Shown: piece by piece, positions 25,269 to 36,600 of the stretch
Position numbering within the stretch: position 1 is the stretch's first letter
Layout of the letters: every line of letters begins with the position of its first letter
Origin: Aestuariicoccus sp032586235
Lineage (GTDB): Bacteria; Pseudomonadota; Alphaproteobacteria; Rhodobacterales; Rhodobacteraceae
NCBI RefSeq assembly: GCF_032586235.1
Contig: NZ_JAWHTD010000017.1
Location: forward strand, 1 to 64,000
DNA: 64,000 nt
Direction: 5' to 3'
Made by a program: the position numbers and the translations under genes
Notes under the pieces: generated by a model
What the model was told of the DNA's origin: nothing
The model's database searches: none
Seen by the model: the letters and a program-made list of their open reading frames with translations, nothing else

Positions 25269-28200
25269 ATGTCCAAGGACACGACAGACGGCCCGCTGGC
25301 CCTGACCCGCCATGCGGTGATCGACGGCACCGACGCCCCCGAGACGCTGACCGGCACCGGCGACGCCGACACGATCAACGGCCTGGACGGGGTCGACGTG
25401 ATCGAGGCGGGCGCGGGCGACGACGTGGTGCTGGCCGGCGACGGCGACGATCTGGTCTACGGCGACGCGGGGAACGACACGCTCGACGGCGAGGATGGCA
25501 ACGACACGCTGGTGGGCGGCGCGGGCGACGACATCTTCGTGCTGTCGGCAGGCAACGACGCCTATTTCGGCGAACAGGTGGTGTCGACCGTGCCGGGCGG
25601 GCGCGACGTGCTCGACATGGGCGCCACGATCTCGGGGATCGAGGTGATCTTTGCGGATGCCGGAGAGGGCACCGCCACCGGCACCTTTTACGACGCACGG
25701 TTCTTCGGCATCGAGGTCGTGATCGGCTCGGGCTTGGGCGACGTGATCGCGGGCGCGGGTGGCGACGACACCTTCGAGGGCGGCGACGGCGCGGACCTGC
25801 TGTCGGGCGGCGCGGGCAACGACGACCTGACAGGCGGCGCGGGCAACGACATTCTGATGATCGGCACCGGCGACGACACGGTGACGGGCGGCACGGGCGG
25901 CGACCTGCTGTCGGGCGAGGACCTGAACCAGGCGATGGTTCTGACCATGACCGGCGCGGGCAGCGGCGCGCTGGTGCTCGACAACGGCGACGTGACCGGC
26001 TTTGCCGAGGTCGAGTCGATCCGCGGGTCGGAGTTCGGCGACGTCATGACCGGCGCCGGGGGCGCGGATGTCTTCGACGGCGAGGGTGGCGACGACACGC
26101 TGGTGGGCGGCGCGGGCGACGATGTGCTGACCGGCGGCGAGGGATCGGACGTGATCGACGGCGGCGCGGGCTTTGACACGGCGGTGCTGCCGGAGACCCC
26201 GTCGCAGGCGGTGATCTTTTTGCGCGAGGACGGGTCGCTGCGCGTGCTCTCGGCGGATGGCGACGACATCTACCGCAATGTCGAGCTTTTCAGCTTTGCC
26301 GGCGGCGTCGACGTGCCGCTGGCCACCATGCAGGCCATTGCGGTGCCCGAACCCGCGCCCGAGCTGGGCACCGAGGGCGACGACACGATCTTCGGGCGCG
26401 AAGAGATCGACGTGATCGAGGCGGGCGCGGGCGACGACCTGGTGCTGGCCCGGGACGGCGCGGATCTGGTCAACGGCGGCGACGGCAACGATACGCTCGA
26501 CGGCGAGGGTGGCGACGACACGCTGGTGGGCGGCGCGGGCGACGACACGCTGGTTCTGTCGACGGGCAGCGACGCCTATTTCGGTGATCAGGCAGGCACC
26601 GAGCCGCAGGCCCCGGCCGACCGCGACATCCTCGACATGAGCGCCCTGACCACGACGACCACCGATGCGGAGGGCACCTACATCGTCACCGGCACCAACG
26701 TGGTCCTGACCGATGCCGGCATCGGCACGGTCGCGCTGATCGACGCCGCGACCGGCGCGGCGCGCATTGACGAAGAGAACCGCTTTTTCGGCATCGAAGA
26801 GATCGTCGGCTCGGATCTGAACGACACCTTCGCGGGGGCGGGCGGCGACGATGTCTTTGCGGGCGGCGCGGGCGACGATGTCGTGCTGGCCAGCACCGGC
26901 GACGATGTCCTGGCGGGCGGCGCGGGCGGCGACCAGCTGAGCGGCGAGACGCTGGATCAGGCCATGACGGTGACCACCTCGGCCAGCGGCACGGGGGCCT
27001 TCACGCTGGAGAACGGCGGCCTCACGAGCTTTACCGGGATGGAGACGATCCGCGGATCCGATCTGGACGACACCATGACCGGCGGCGCGGGCGACGACAT
27101 CTTTGAGGGCGCGGGCGGCGACGACATCATCGAGGGCGGCGCGGGATCGGATGTCGCCATTCTGTCCGGCACGCCCTCGCGCTACGATTACTTCCTGCGC
27201 GAGGACGGCAGCCTGCGCATCGTGGCGAATGCGGACAACCCCACGGACACAGGTTCCGACGTCTATACCGGGATCGAGACGTTCCGCTTCGACGGCGGGG
27301 TCGAGGTGCCGCTTTCGGCGCTCGAGGCCATTGCCCTGCCCGACACCGCGGGCGGGGTCGAGGCGCCCTCGGGCGACACCACGCCGCTGACCGGCGTGCG
27401 CGCGCCGGTGGGCGACGACATCGCCAGCCGCGCCGACCCGGCCATTGGCGACGCGCTTTTCGGGACCGAGAACACGCCGCTGCTGAGCATCGACTACCAG
27501 GGCTCGCCCGACGCCATCGGGCTTTTGCCCGAGGGCTACACCGTCACCGACGGCGCGATCAGCGTCGGGATCGAGAACGGTATCTTCCTGACCACCGGCG
27601 GCGGGCCGGGCACGCAGAACACCTCGACCAGTTTCGGCGAGAACCTGGGCACCCCGGGCAATGCGCTGCTCGACGCGGCGGTCGCGGCGGCCTTCGAGGA
27701 CGCGGGCGGCACCAACGATGCGGCAGTGCTGACCTTCACCTTCGATTCCAGCCTGCTGGAAGAGGGCCAGGAGACGCTGGCGCTGAACGTCTTCTTCGGG
27801 TCGGACGAATATCCCGAATTCGCCGACAGCTCGTTCGTCGATATCGCGGCGGTCTACGTCAACGGGCAGAACTACGCGCTCTTCAACAACGACCCCGAAC
27901 AGCCGCTGTCGATCGTCGGCGAAAGCATCAACACCCCGGGCAATTTCTTTTCCAACGGCAACGACACTTTCGACACCGAATATGACGGCATCTCGGCGCT
28001 GCTGACGGTGCTGGCGCCGGTGGTCGAGGGCACCAACACGGTCACCATCGGCATCGCCGACACCGGGGATTCGATCTACGATTCGGGGCTCTGGGTGGGC
28101 AACCTGGCGGGCTCGGACATCGACGCCTTCGGCAGTTTCGTCAACGTGCCGGGCACCCAGGACAACGATGTCTTCGATCTCAACATCGCGCCGCAGATCG

Positions 28201-29321
28201 TCGATCTGGTGGGCGGGCGCGACCTGGTGCGCGGCAGCCTGGCGCAGCTCGACAACGACGTGATCAACGGCTGGGGCGACAACGACCTCTTGCTCTGGAC
28301 CGAGGATTTTGACCCCGCCGCGGTCAGCGTCACGGCCGATGACCAGCAGGCCGAGATCGTGGTCGATCTGAACGGCGACGGCACCGCCGAAAGCCGCACG
28401 CTGATCTTCGGCAACTTCAGCCAGGCGGAATTCTTTGTCGAGGCGGTGTCCGGCGGCGTGCAGCTTTACACCATCGGCGTGCTGCCCGACCCGCCGATCT
28501 TTGCCGTGGGCACCGATGCGGGCGACAACCTGCGCGGCGGCACCGGCAACGACCAGCTTTCGGGCGGCGCGGGCCAGGACACGCTGGGCGGCGGCGAGGG
28601 CGCCGACACCCTGGCGGGCGGCGCAGGCGACGACAGCATCACCGGTGATTTCGGCGCCGACAGCATCGGCGGCGGCCTGGGCAACGACACCATCTATGGC
28701 GGTGCGGGCAACGACATCATCGGCGGCGGCATGGACCAGGACAGCGTCCTGGGCGGCACCGGCAACGACATCGTCAACGGCGGCGCGGGCGACGATCTGC
28801 TGGACGGGCAGGCGGGCAACGACACCGCCGGGGGCTCTTTCGGCAACGACAGCGTCTATGGCGGCACCGGCAACGACAGCCTGGGCGGCGGCACGGGTCA
28901 GGATTACCTTTTCGGCGGGCTCGGTGACGACATCATCGGCGGCGGCGAGGGCAACGACGTGATCGAGGGCTTCGACGGGGCGAACTTCCTTGCGGGCGGC
29001 GGGCGCGACGATCTGGTGATCGGCGGTCTGGGCAGCGACACGATCAACGGCGGGTCGGGCAACGACACGCTGATGGGCGGCGCGGGCGCGGATATGTTCG
29101 TCTTCAATGACCCGCGCGACGGCGAGTTCGACATGATCGTCGATTTCGAGGTCGGGGTGGACACGATCCGCTTTACCGGCGGCAATGTCGCGGCGGTGGA
29201 TGTGAGCTTTGCGGTGATCGACGATCTGCCCGGCGTCCTGCTGGAGCTGGGCGGGCACGAGATCCATCTGCTGGGGGTGATCGAATCCGAATTCGACCCC
29301 GGCGACATGCTCTTCGTCTGA
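25269..29321 (+). CDS. Large RTX protein with choice-of-anchor-L-like domain
   Basis: The 1350-residue product is the largest secreted protein here. Three RTX groups (about residues 20-90, 155-300 and 370-640) alternate with beta-rich linkers such as YFLREDGSLRIVA. Residues 735-955 form a domain of the choice-of-anchor L type (NGIFLTTGGGPGTQNTSTSF, VFFGSDEYPEFADSSFVDIA and TFDTEYDGISALL). A fourth RTX block (1080-1270) and the shared C-terminal module ending in DMLFV complete it. The same anchor-L-like domain recurs in the gene at 33609. A surface or matrix adhesin role is inferred from size and domain type. Confidence 0.82.
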   Translation: MSKDTTDGPLALTRHAVIDGTDAPETLTGTGDADTINGLDGVDVIEAGAGDDVVLAGDGDDLVYGDAGNDTLDGEDGNDTLVGGAGDDIFVLSAGNDAYFGEQVVSTVPGGRDVLDMGATISGIEVIFADAGEGTATGTFYDARFFGIEVVIGSGLGDVIAGAGGDDTFEGGDGADLLSGGAGNDDLTGGAGNDILMIGTGDDTVTGGTGGDLLSGEDLNQAMVLTMTGAGSGALVLDNGDVTGFAEVESIRGSEFGDVMTGAGGADVFDGEGGDDTLVGGAGDDVLTGGEGSDVIDGGAGFDTAVLPETPSQAVIFLREDGSLRVLSADGDDIYRNVELFSFAGGVDVPLATMQAIAVPEPAPELGTEGDDTIFGREEIDVIEAGAGDDLVLARDGADLVNGGDGNDTLDGEGGDDTLVGGAGDDTLVLSTGSDAYFGDQAGTEPQAPADRDILDMSALTTTTTDAEGTYIVTGTNVVLTDAGIGTVALIDAATGAARIDEENRFFGIEEIVGSDLNDTFAGAGGDDVFAGGAGDDVVLASTGDDVLAGGAGGDQLSGETLDQAMTVTTSASGTGAFTLENGGLTSFTGMETIRGSDLDDTMTGGAGDDIFEGAGGDDIIEGGAGSDVAILSGTPSRYDYFLREDGSLRIVANADNPTDTGSDVYTGIETFRFDGGVEVPLSALEAIALPDTAGGVEAPSGDTTPLTGVRAPVGDDIASRADPAIGDALFGTENTPLLSIDYQGSPDAIGLLPEGYTVTDGAISVGIENGIFLTTGGGPGTQNTSTSFGENLGTPGNALLDAAVAAAFEDAGGTNDAAVLTFTFDSSLLEEGQETLALNVFFGSDEYPEFADSSFVDIAAVYVNGQNYALFNNDPEQPLSIVGESINTPGNFFSNGNDTFDTEYDGISALLTVLAPVVEGTNTVTIGIADTGDSIYDSGLWVGNLAGSDIDAFGSFVNVPGTQDNDVFDLNIAPQIVDLVGGRDLVRGSLAQLDNDVINGWGDNDLLLWTEDFDPAAVSVTADDQQAEIVVDLNGDGTAESRTLIFGNFSQAEFFVEAVSGGVQLYTIGVLPDPPIFAVGTDAGDNLRGGTGNDQLSGGAGQDTLGGGEGADTLAGGAGDDSITGDFGADSIGGGLGNDTIYGGAGNDIIGGGMDQDSVLGGTGNDIVNGGAGDDLLDGQAGNDTAGGSFGNDSVYGGTGNDSLGGGTGQDYLFGGLGDDIIGGGEGNDVIEGFDGANFLAGGGRDDLVIGGLGSDTINGGSGNDTLMGGAGADMFVFNDPRDGEFDMIVDFEVGVDTIRFTGGNVAAVDVSFAVIDDLPGVLLELGGHEIHLLGVIESEFDPGDMLFV

Positions 29322-29418
29322 GCCCGGAGGCGCCCCCCGCGCGGCAAGGTTTGTCTGGACCGGCAAGGGCGGTCTGGTAAGGTAGCCCTATTACGGCGGC
29401 CAATTCGGATCGTTCCTT

Positions 29419-29994
29419 GTGACCAGGTTTTTCAGAAGTGTTCCCTTTCTGGCGCTCGCGGCCCTTCTGGCCGTGCTTGTGGCGCGGGGAACCATGGGGG
29501 GAGACATGCCAGACAACCGCGACGCCCCGGCCCCCGCCGGGGCCGCAGTGCTGTTCTGGGGCCAGCCGCTGAGCATCCCCAGCGACCGGCCCGGACATGC
29601 CGAGCTGAGCGCGGCGCTGGCCCGGAGCCCGGTCTGCGAGGACGCAGGGCAGGGGCTGAACTGGGACGCCTTCACCGATTTGGCCGAGCTGCGGATCTGC
29701 GCCGCGCGCGCCGCACAGCGCGCCGCCGATACGGGCGGCGCCGCGGCGGTGCAGGGCTGGCTGGAGGGGCTGGGCTTCGATCCGGTGGCGCGGCAGGAGC
29801 GGCCCGCGGGCACCTTGATGCTTTTCAACACCGACGGGCCTGGGGTGTCACTGACCGGCACCTGGGCGGCCCAACGCCGCCCGCTGCCGCTGGCGCCGGC
29901 GGTGACGCAGGGGGCCTATGCGCTGTCGCTGGGGCTGACGCTCTCGGCCGGGGGGCGGGTCCTGCACACCGACGCGGCGCTTTTGCGCCAGTAG
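29419..29994 (+). CDS. Small exported or membrane-anchored hypothetical protein
   Basis: I do not recognise this 191-residue protein. Residues 1-23 (TRFFRSVPFLALAALLAVLV) form a signal peptide or membrane anchor, and the rest is periplasmic. Two cysteines (VCEDAG and LRICAARAA) could pair. The start is a GTG at 29419; the frame is well used and ends in AALLRQ. It lies between two giant RTX genes on the same strand, so it may help RTX secretion or surface retention, but sequence alone does not show this. Confidence 0.55.
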   Translation: MTRFFRSVPFLALAALLAVLVARGTMGGDMPDNRDAPAPAGAAVLFWGQPLSIPSDRPGHAELSAALARSPVCEDAGQGLNWDAFTDLAELRICAARAAQRAADTGGAAAVQGWLEGLGFDPVARQERPAGTLMLFNTDGPGVSLTGTWAAQRRPLPLAPAVTQGAYALSLGLTLSAGGRVLHTDAALLRQ

Positions 29995-30061
29995 AATTTC
30001 GCTCCGGGCGGGTCCGCCCGGGGCTGTACCGACACCATTCAGGGATTGAGAGGAAGAGATT

Positions 30062-33000
30062 ATGGCGGAACTTTACCTGGCGGGGAACGAGGTTTCCATC
30101 ACCGATTACGGCCATCTGCAACTGGTCTATATCGACGACGCGGGCAACGAATTCGAGATCGAGGTGCAATCGCCCACCGCCGCCAGCGGCGACTGGATCG
30201 TGGTGCCCGCCACCACCGATCACACCACCACGCCCGGCTATGGCGACGCGGAAAACTACGCCCGCGTCCAGATCGACGTGGGCCCCGACCGCACGGTCGA
30301 GGAGGTCTGGCAGCTCTTGACCAATGCGCGCGATTTCTTCGCCACCCAGAGCATCGACTACCGCACCGGCGTCGCCCCCGGCGAGACGCTGGAGGGGCAG
30401 AATTCCAACAGCTACATCACCGCGCTGATGCATATCGCGGGGCTGGATATCGACACCTACCTGGCCGGGGCCACCCCCAGCGATGTCGGCTCGGGCTTTC
30501 CGGGCGTGGCGCGCAACGTGCTCTTCGACGTGGTCGATTCCAGCGGCACCGCGCTGGCGCCCATCGCGTTGACCCTGCCGGGCACGCCCGGCAACGACGT
30601 GATGAACGGCGGCGCGGGGGCGGATTCGCTCTCGGGGCTCGATGGCAACGACACGCTTGACGGCAACGGCGGCGCCGACACGCTGAACGGCGGGCCGGGC
30701 GTCGACACCGTCGCCATGATCGGCGCGCCCGAGGATTACGAGATCGTGTCGGTCAACGCCGGCACAAGGGTGCTGCGCGACCCCGCCGGGACTGAGACCA
30801 CGCTGGTCGATGTCGAGCGGATCCAGTTCTCCAACGGCGATCTGACCGATGCCGCGCTCAACCCGCTGAGCGGCAGCCCCGGGCTGGTCTCGGGGCTGGG
30901 CGGCGACGTGGGGTTCGGCGAGAACGTGCTGCCGGCCAACGACGACGGCTTTACCGCCCAGATCGACGCCAGCGCGATCTTCGAGGACGGCATCAACTTC
31001 TTCGGCACGGTCTATTCGGGTTTCTGGATCAACAACAACGGCTCGATCACCTTCGGCGGCCCGCGCGGCACCTATACCCCGAGCCCGATCACCGACGTGT
31101 CCAACAACCCCGAGATCAGCCCCTATTTCGCCGATGTGGACACCCGCGGCGGCGCGGCCAGCCCGACGCCGGGCGGCAATTCCATGGGCACCAACCTGGT
31201 CTATTGGGATTTCAACGAGGTCACCGACCAGATCGTCATCACCTGGGACGACGTGGGCTATTACAGCAACCGCACCGATCTGCTGAACGCCTTCCAGCTG
31301 ATCCTGACCGATCAGGGCGGCGGCGATTTCGACATCCAGTTCCGCTACGAGGCGGTCAACTGGACCACCGGCAGCGCCTCGGGCGGGGTCAACGGGCTGG
31401 GCGGCACGGTGGCGCGGGCGGGCTACACCGCCGGGTCGGGCGAGGCGGACGAGTTCTTCGAGCTGCCGCAATCGGGCGACCAGGACGCGATGCTGAGCCT
31501 CGACGTGATCCCGGGCAACACCGGGCTGGTGGGGCTGTGGGAATTCTTCGTGCGCAACGGCGGCGTGGTGGAATCGGTGGTGCCGCTGCAGCCCGAGGAC
31601 GCTGGCGGCTGGGTGGCGGGCGATCCGCACCTCTCGACGCTGGATGGCGTGGGCTATGACTTCCAGGCGGCGGGGGAATACGTGCTCTTGCGCGGCACGG
31701 AGTCGGATTTCGAGATCCAGGCGCGCATGGTGCCGGTGGCCGACAACGTCAGCGTCAACGCCGCGGTGGCCACCAATCTGGGCGGCACGGCGGTGATGAT
31801 CGACGCCACCGACGAGGTGCCGCTGCACATCGGCGGCGTGCCGACCGAGATCGAGGACTTCGGCTTTGTCGAGGTGGGCGACGACCGCGTCTACCGCGAG
31901 GGCGACACCTATACGGTGGTCTATGCCGGTGCGGACGGCGTGGTGGGCGACGGCGACAGCCAGCTTATCGTGACGGTGCGCGAGGACCGGGTCGATCTGG
32001 ACATCCGTCTCAACGACGCGCTTCTGGGCAGCCTCGAGGGGCTCTTGGGCGACGGCGACGGCGATGCTTCGAACGACATCGCGCTCGCGGACGGCACGCC
32101 GCTGGCGCGCCCGCTGGTCTTTGAGGACGTCTATGGCCAGTACCGCGACGACTGGCGCGTCACCAGCGCCGAACAGAGCCTTTTCACCTATGACGAGGGC
32201 GAGAGCCTGGCGGGCTTTTACGACGAGGATTTCCCCGGCGCGGCGGTCAGCCTCGACGATCTGGACCCCGAGCTCTTGGCGGCGGCCGAAGAGGCGGCGA
32301 CCAATGCGGGGCTCACCCCGGGCACGCCGAACTTTGAAAACGCGGTGCTGGATTTCGCGCTGACCGGCGACAGCAGTTTCCTGGAATCCGCGGTCGAGGT
32401 GCCGCAGACCATCGACGAGACGGTCGCGACCGAAGAGCCCGAGGCGCTGGTGCTGACCGGCACGCCGGGGCCGGACGCGCTGACAGGCGGCGTTCTGGGC
32501 GACACGATCGACGGTTTGGCGGGCCAGGACACCATCGTCGGCCGCGCCGGCGACGACCGGCTGGAGGGCGGCGACGGGCGCGACCTGATCGACGCGGGGT
32601 CGGGCGACGACGCGGTGCTGGGGCAGGGCGGCGACGACACTCTGCTGGGCGGCGACGGCAACGACAACATCGCTGCCAGCGACGGCAATGACGAGGCCCA
32701 CGGCGGCGCGGGCGACGACCTGATGGGCGGCGGCCTGGGCAACGACCTGATGACCGGCGGCGCGGGCCGCGACTTCATGGGCGGCGGTCTGGGCAACGAC
32801 ACCGTGGACGGCGGCGACGACGGCGACGTGGTGAATGGCGGCGGCGGCGACGACGTGCTGCTGGGCGGCGCGGGCAACGACACCATGGGCGGGTCGTTCA
32901 ACGCCGACAGCGTCGAGGGTGGCGAGGGCGACGACGACATGGGCGGCGGCCTGGGTCAGGACACCGTGCTGGCCGGCGACGGCGACGACAGCGTCGGCGG

Positions 33001-33397
33001 CGGCGAGGGCAACGACAGCATCGAAGGCGGCAGCGGCGCCGACTTCCTTGCGGGCGGCGGGCGCGACGACCTCATCGACGGCGGCAGCGGCGCCGACACC
33101 ATCAACGGCGGCGACGGCGACGACACCATGACCGGCGGCGGCGGCGAGGACGTGTTCGTGTGGAACTTCTTCAAGGACGGCGATGCCGACGTGATCACCG
33201 ACTTCGCCGATGGGGTCGACAGCTTGCGCATGGTGGGCGTCGAAAACGCGCCGGGATCGGGCCTGCAAGGCAAGCTGGCGGCACTGAACATTACCGACAC
33301 CGCGGGCGGCGCGCAGATCGATTATCAGGGCCACATTGTGCTGATCGAGGGCGTCGTGGCCGCCGATCTGGGGCTGGAGGATTTCACCTTCCTCTGA
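30062..33397 (+). CDS. RTX protein with nidogen-like and von Willebrand D domains
   Basis: This 1111-residue protein combines domains known from animal extracellular matrix. A short RTX patch lies at 195-225. Residues 310-485 resemble a NIDO domain (SGFWINNNGSITFGG, DVDTRGG, DQIVITWDDVGYY). Residues 515-705 form a VWD-like domain (GWVAGDPHLSTLDGVGYDFQ, LLGSLEGLLGDGDGD). A long RTX block (800-1030) and the common C-terminal module ending in DFTFL follow. There is no Sec signal, so type I secretion is likely. GAGAGGAAGAG precedes the ATG. An adhesive matrix role is inferred from the domains. Confidence 0.82.
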   Translation: MAELYLAGNEVSITDYGHLQLVYIDDAGNEFEIEVQSPTAASGDWIVVPATTDHTTTPGYGDAENYARVQIDVGPDRTVEEVWQLLTNARDFFATQSIDYRTGVAPGETLEGQNSNSYITALMHIAGLDIDTYLAGATPSDVGSGFPGVARNVLFDVVDSSGTALAPIALTLPGTPGNDVMNGGAGADSLSGLDGNDTLDGNGGADTLNGGPGVDTVAMIGAPEDYEIVSVNAGTRVLRDPAGTETTLVDVERIQFSNGDLTDAALNPLSGSPGLVSGLGGDVGFGENVLPANDDGFTAQIDASAIFEDGINFFGTVYSGFWINNNGSITFGGPRGTYTPSPITDVSNNPEISPYFADVDTRGGAASPTPGGNSMGTNLVYWDFNEVTDQIVITWDDVGYYSNRTDLLNAFQLILTDQGGGDFDIQFRYEAVNWTTGSASGGVNGLGGTVARAGYTAGSGEADEFFELPQSGDQDAMLSLDVIPGNTGLVGLWEFFVRNGGVVESVVPLQPEDAGGWVAGDPHLSTLDGVGYDFQAAGEYVLLRGTESDFEIQARMVPVADNVSVNAAVATNLGGTAVMIDATDEVPLHIGGVPTEIEDFGFVEVGDDRVYREGDTYTVVYAGADGVVGDGDSQLIVTVREDRVDLDIRLNDALLGSLEGLLGDGDGDASNDIALADGTPLARPLVFEDVYGQYRDDWRVTSAEQSLFTYDEGESLAGFYDEDFPGAAVSLDDLDPELLAAAEEAATNAGLTPGTPNFENAVLDFALTGDSSFLESAVEVPQTIDETVATEEPEALVLTGTPGPDALTGGVLGDTIDGLAGQDTIVGRAGDDRLEGGDGRDLIDAGSGDDAVLGQGGDDTLLGGDGNDNIAASDGNDEAHGGAGDDLMGGGLGNDLMTGGAGRDFMGGGLGNDTVDGGDDGDVVNGGGGDDVLLGGAGNDTMGGSFNADSVEGGEGDDDMGGGLGQDTVLAGDGDDSVGGGEGNDSIEGGSGADFLAGGGRDDLIDGGSGADTINGGDGDDTMTGGGGEDVFVWNFFKDGDADVITDFADGVDSLRMVGVENAPGSGLQGKLAALNITDTAGGAQIDYQGHIVLIEGVVAADLGLEDFTFL
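31712..31764 (+). repeat. 53-base block identical to 37376-37428
   Basis: The VWD-domain coding sequence here is identical, base for base, to 37376-37428, including third codon positions, while flanking sequence differs at many synonymous sites. The 5' end is GAGATCCAGGCGCGCATGG. Confidence 0.8.
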
Positions 33398-33608
33398 GGC
33401 GGATTGCCGCGAAAACCGGGGGCGGCGCGGGCGGGAAAACCGTTGACCCGTGCCGCCCCCTTTCCTAGCATGACCGCGGAAGGACCGGGGGGTGCGGCTG
33501 TTTACAGGGCGTCTTCGGGTTTGTTTTTTGATAGAAACCGGATTTCCATAGCTGCTGCGATTGCCGCTGTTCCGGCCCGGAAATCCGACACATAGCGAGG
33601 ATTTCACC

Positions 33609-36600
33609 ATGCCAAGTCTTTATACCCTCACCGGTTTCAGCTTTTCCGGTCCCACGGACAGCCCGACCGCCGTGTCCAGCTCGACCCTCGAAATTCAGGG
33701 CTCCGACGATCTGGGCGTGACCTTCACCCCCGGCACCAGCACCGATCCGGCCGATATCTCGGGCGCGCTCGACGTCACCTCGGGTGAGGTTTACGGCATC
33801 CTTCTGGATGGTCTGCTGCCTAACCTGCAAAGCGACCAGTGGGGCGCGGGCATGGGTGAATTCACCAACGGCCCCGACACCACCCAGATCCTGACAATCG
33901 TCGACAACAGCTTTGGCGGACGTACCTATGTCTATGTGCTCTCGGGCGATCCGGTGGGCGCAAGCAACCCGCCGACCGACACCGAAGTGATCACTTTCTT
34001 CGACGGGGCCGTCTCCGACATCCCCTCGGGGCCCTTCGCGCCCGGCATCGAATTCTCGCCCGGCGACGCCAGCAGTGCGGTGGTCGATCCCGACCCCTTC
34101 GCCGGCACCGCGGGACCCGACGTCATCCTGGGCTTTCCCAGCAACGATCCGATCGACGGCGAGGGCGGCAACGACACGATCGACGGCAACTTCGGCAACG
34201 ACACCATCCTGGGCGGGACGGGGCAGGATTTCATCCTCGGCGGGCCGGGTTACGACGACATCAACAGCGGTCCCGGCGGCACCACGCCCGATGTCCCCGA
34301 CGGCGATATCGTCGACGGCGGCGGCGGGCTCGACATCACCCGCGGCACCCCGTCGGATTTCAACGAGGACACGATCAATGGGCTCGATTTTGGCGACCTG
34401 CTCATCCTCCTGGGGATCTCGCCCGACAGCATCTCCGAAGGGCCCGGGGAAAACGAGATCCTGATCGAGACCACCGGCGACGACACGCCCGAGGCGTCGT
34501 TCTTCTTTGACACGGTGTTCGGCGACGCGGAAACGGCCGGGCTGGTGGCCACCGCCGACGGCGGCAACACGATCCTGCAGCTCGACCCGGCGCTGGCCTC
34601 GGATCCGGGCATCGGCGAGACGATCCTGGGGCCGCAGGATTTCCCGACGATCGGCGATTTCCTCTTTGCCGACGACAGTATCGTGCCGATCGACATCTAT
34701 TACGTGGGCGCGGTGGAAAGCCTGGCGCTGCTGGAAGACGGCCATGCCATCCGCGAGATCTCGGGCGATACGCCGAACGAGGTGGTGGGCATCGACCGCG
34801 GCGTGTTCCTCAGCTCGGGCGGGGGCCCCGGCACCGAAAACACCTCGCCGAGCTTCCGGGAGGTGCTGAACGAGCCGGGCGATCCGCGGCTGACCGCCAC
34901 GGCGCAGGAGGCCTTCCCCGGTGCCGGCAGCACCAATGACGCCTCGCTGATCACCTTCACCTTCGACGCCGCCGACCTGGGCGATCAATCCTCGATCAGC
35001 TTCGACGTCTTCTTCGGCTCGGACGAATTCCCCGAATTTGTCAACTCCTCCTTCGTCGACATCGCCGCGGTCTATGTGAACGGCGTGAACTATGCGCTGT
35101 TCAACAACGATCCCGAACAGCCGCTGTCGATCACGGGTGAATCGATCAACACGCCGGGCAACTTCTACACCAACAACGGCGACGATGGGTCCGACGACGA
35201 TCCTTTCACCGGTACCTTCGACACCGAATACGACGGCTTCTCGGTGCTGCTGAACGTGATCGCGCCGGTGCAGCCGGGCATCAACACGGTGACCATCGGG
35301 GTCGCCGACACCGGGGATTCGATTTATGATTCGGGGATCTTCGTCGGCAATATCCAGGGGTCGGATTTCGAGACCGGCGGCAGCTTTGTACCGTCCAACG
35401 GCACTGTCGGCGACGATCTGATCGACGCCAACGGCGCGCCGGAACTCCACTCAATCGGAACTGGCGGCGCGGATACGATCAGCGGCACCGCGCAGGAACT
35501 CGACGGCGACCAGATTGACGGCGCCGAAGATGACGATGTGATCGTCGTCGAGGACTGGGTTGGTGACCAAGACGATGTAACTGGCACTCAGGGCTCGCTG
35601 ATCCTCGACATCGACACCGATGGCGATGGCGAGAGCGACAGCACCATCACGCTGCTGGGCGATTTCTCGCAGGCCACCTACAACGTCGAGAACGACGGCA
35701 CCAACACCACGATCTCCTTCGACGGCATCATCAGCGACGGAGGGGTTCCGGGCGAATTGTTCGAAGGCACCGACGGCGACGACACGCTGACCGGCGGCGA
35801 CGGTGACGACACGCTGATCGGCGGCGGCGGCGACGACAGCCTGGACGGCGGGGCCGGCAACGACGGTGTCTTCGGCCAGGACGGCAACGACACGCTGATT
35901 GGCGGCGCGGGCAACGACAACATCGGCAGTTCGTCCGGCGACGATGTCGCTATTGGCGGCGCCGGTGACGACTTCATGGGCGGCGGGGCCGGCAGTGACG
36001 ACCTCGACGGCGGCACCGGCAACGACTTCATGGGCGGCGGTCTCGATGACGACACGGTCGACGGCGGCGACGGCAACGACGTGGTAAACGGCGGCGGCGG
36101 CAACGACGTGCTGATCGGCGGCGACGGCAACGACACCATGGGCGGGTCGTTCAACTCCGACCAGGTCACCGGCGGCACCGGCAACGACGACATGGGCGGC
36201 GGCCTGGGTCAGGACACGATCTCGGGCGGCGGCGGCGACGACAGCGCCGGCGGCGGCGAGGGCGACGATGTGGTCAACGGCGGCGCGGGGAACGACTTTC
36301 TCGCGGGCGGCGGGCGCAACGACGCCATCAACGGCGGGATCGGCAACGACACGATCAACGGCGGCGATGGCGACGACACCATGACCGGCGGCGACGGTGC
36401 GGATGTCTTCGTGTGGAACTTCTTCAAGGACGGTGACGCCGACGTCATCACCGACTTCGAGGACGGCATCGACAGCTTCCGCATGGTGGGTGTCGAGAAC
36501 GCGCCGGGCACGGGCCTCGCCGGCAAGCTCGACGCCTTGGGCATCACCGACACCGCCGGCGGTGCGCTGATCGACTATCAGGGCCACACCGTGCTGATCG

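Noticed and set aside
19477..29366. Very long reading frames on the minus strand across the RTX genes, over 1000 codons in places
   Set aside because: Repeated GGC GGC GAC codons leave no stops on the opposite strand. The translated products are low-complexity Val/Ala/Arg/Asp strings with no recognisable domain, and the plus-strand genes have clear domains and ribosome-binding sites.
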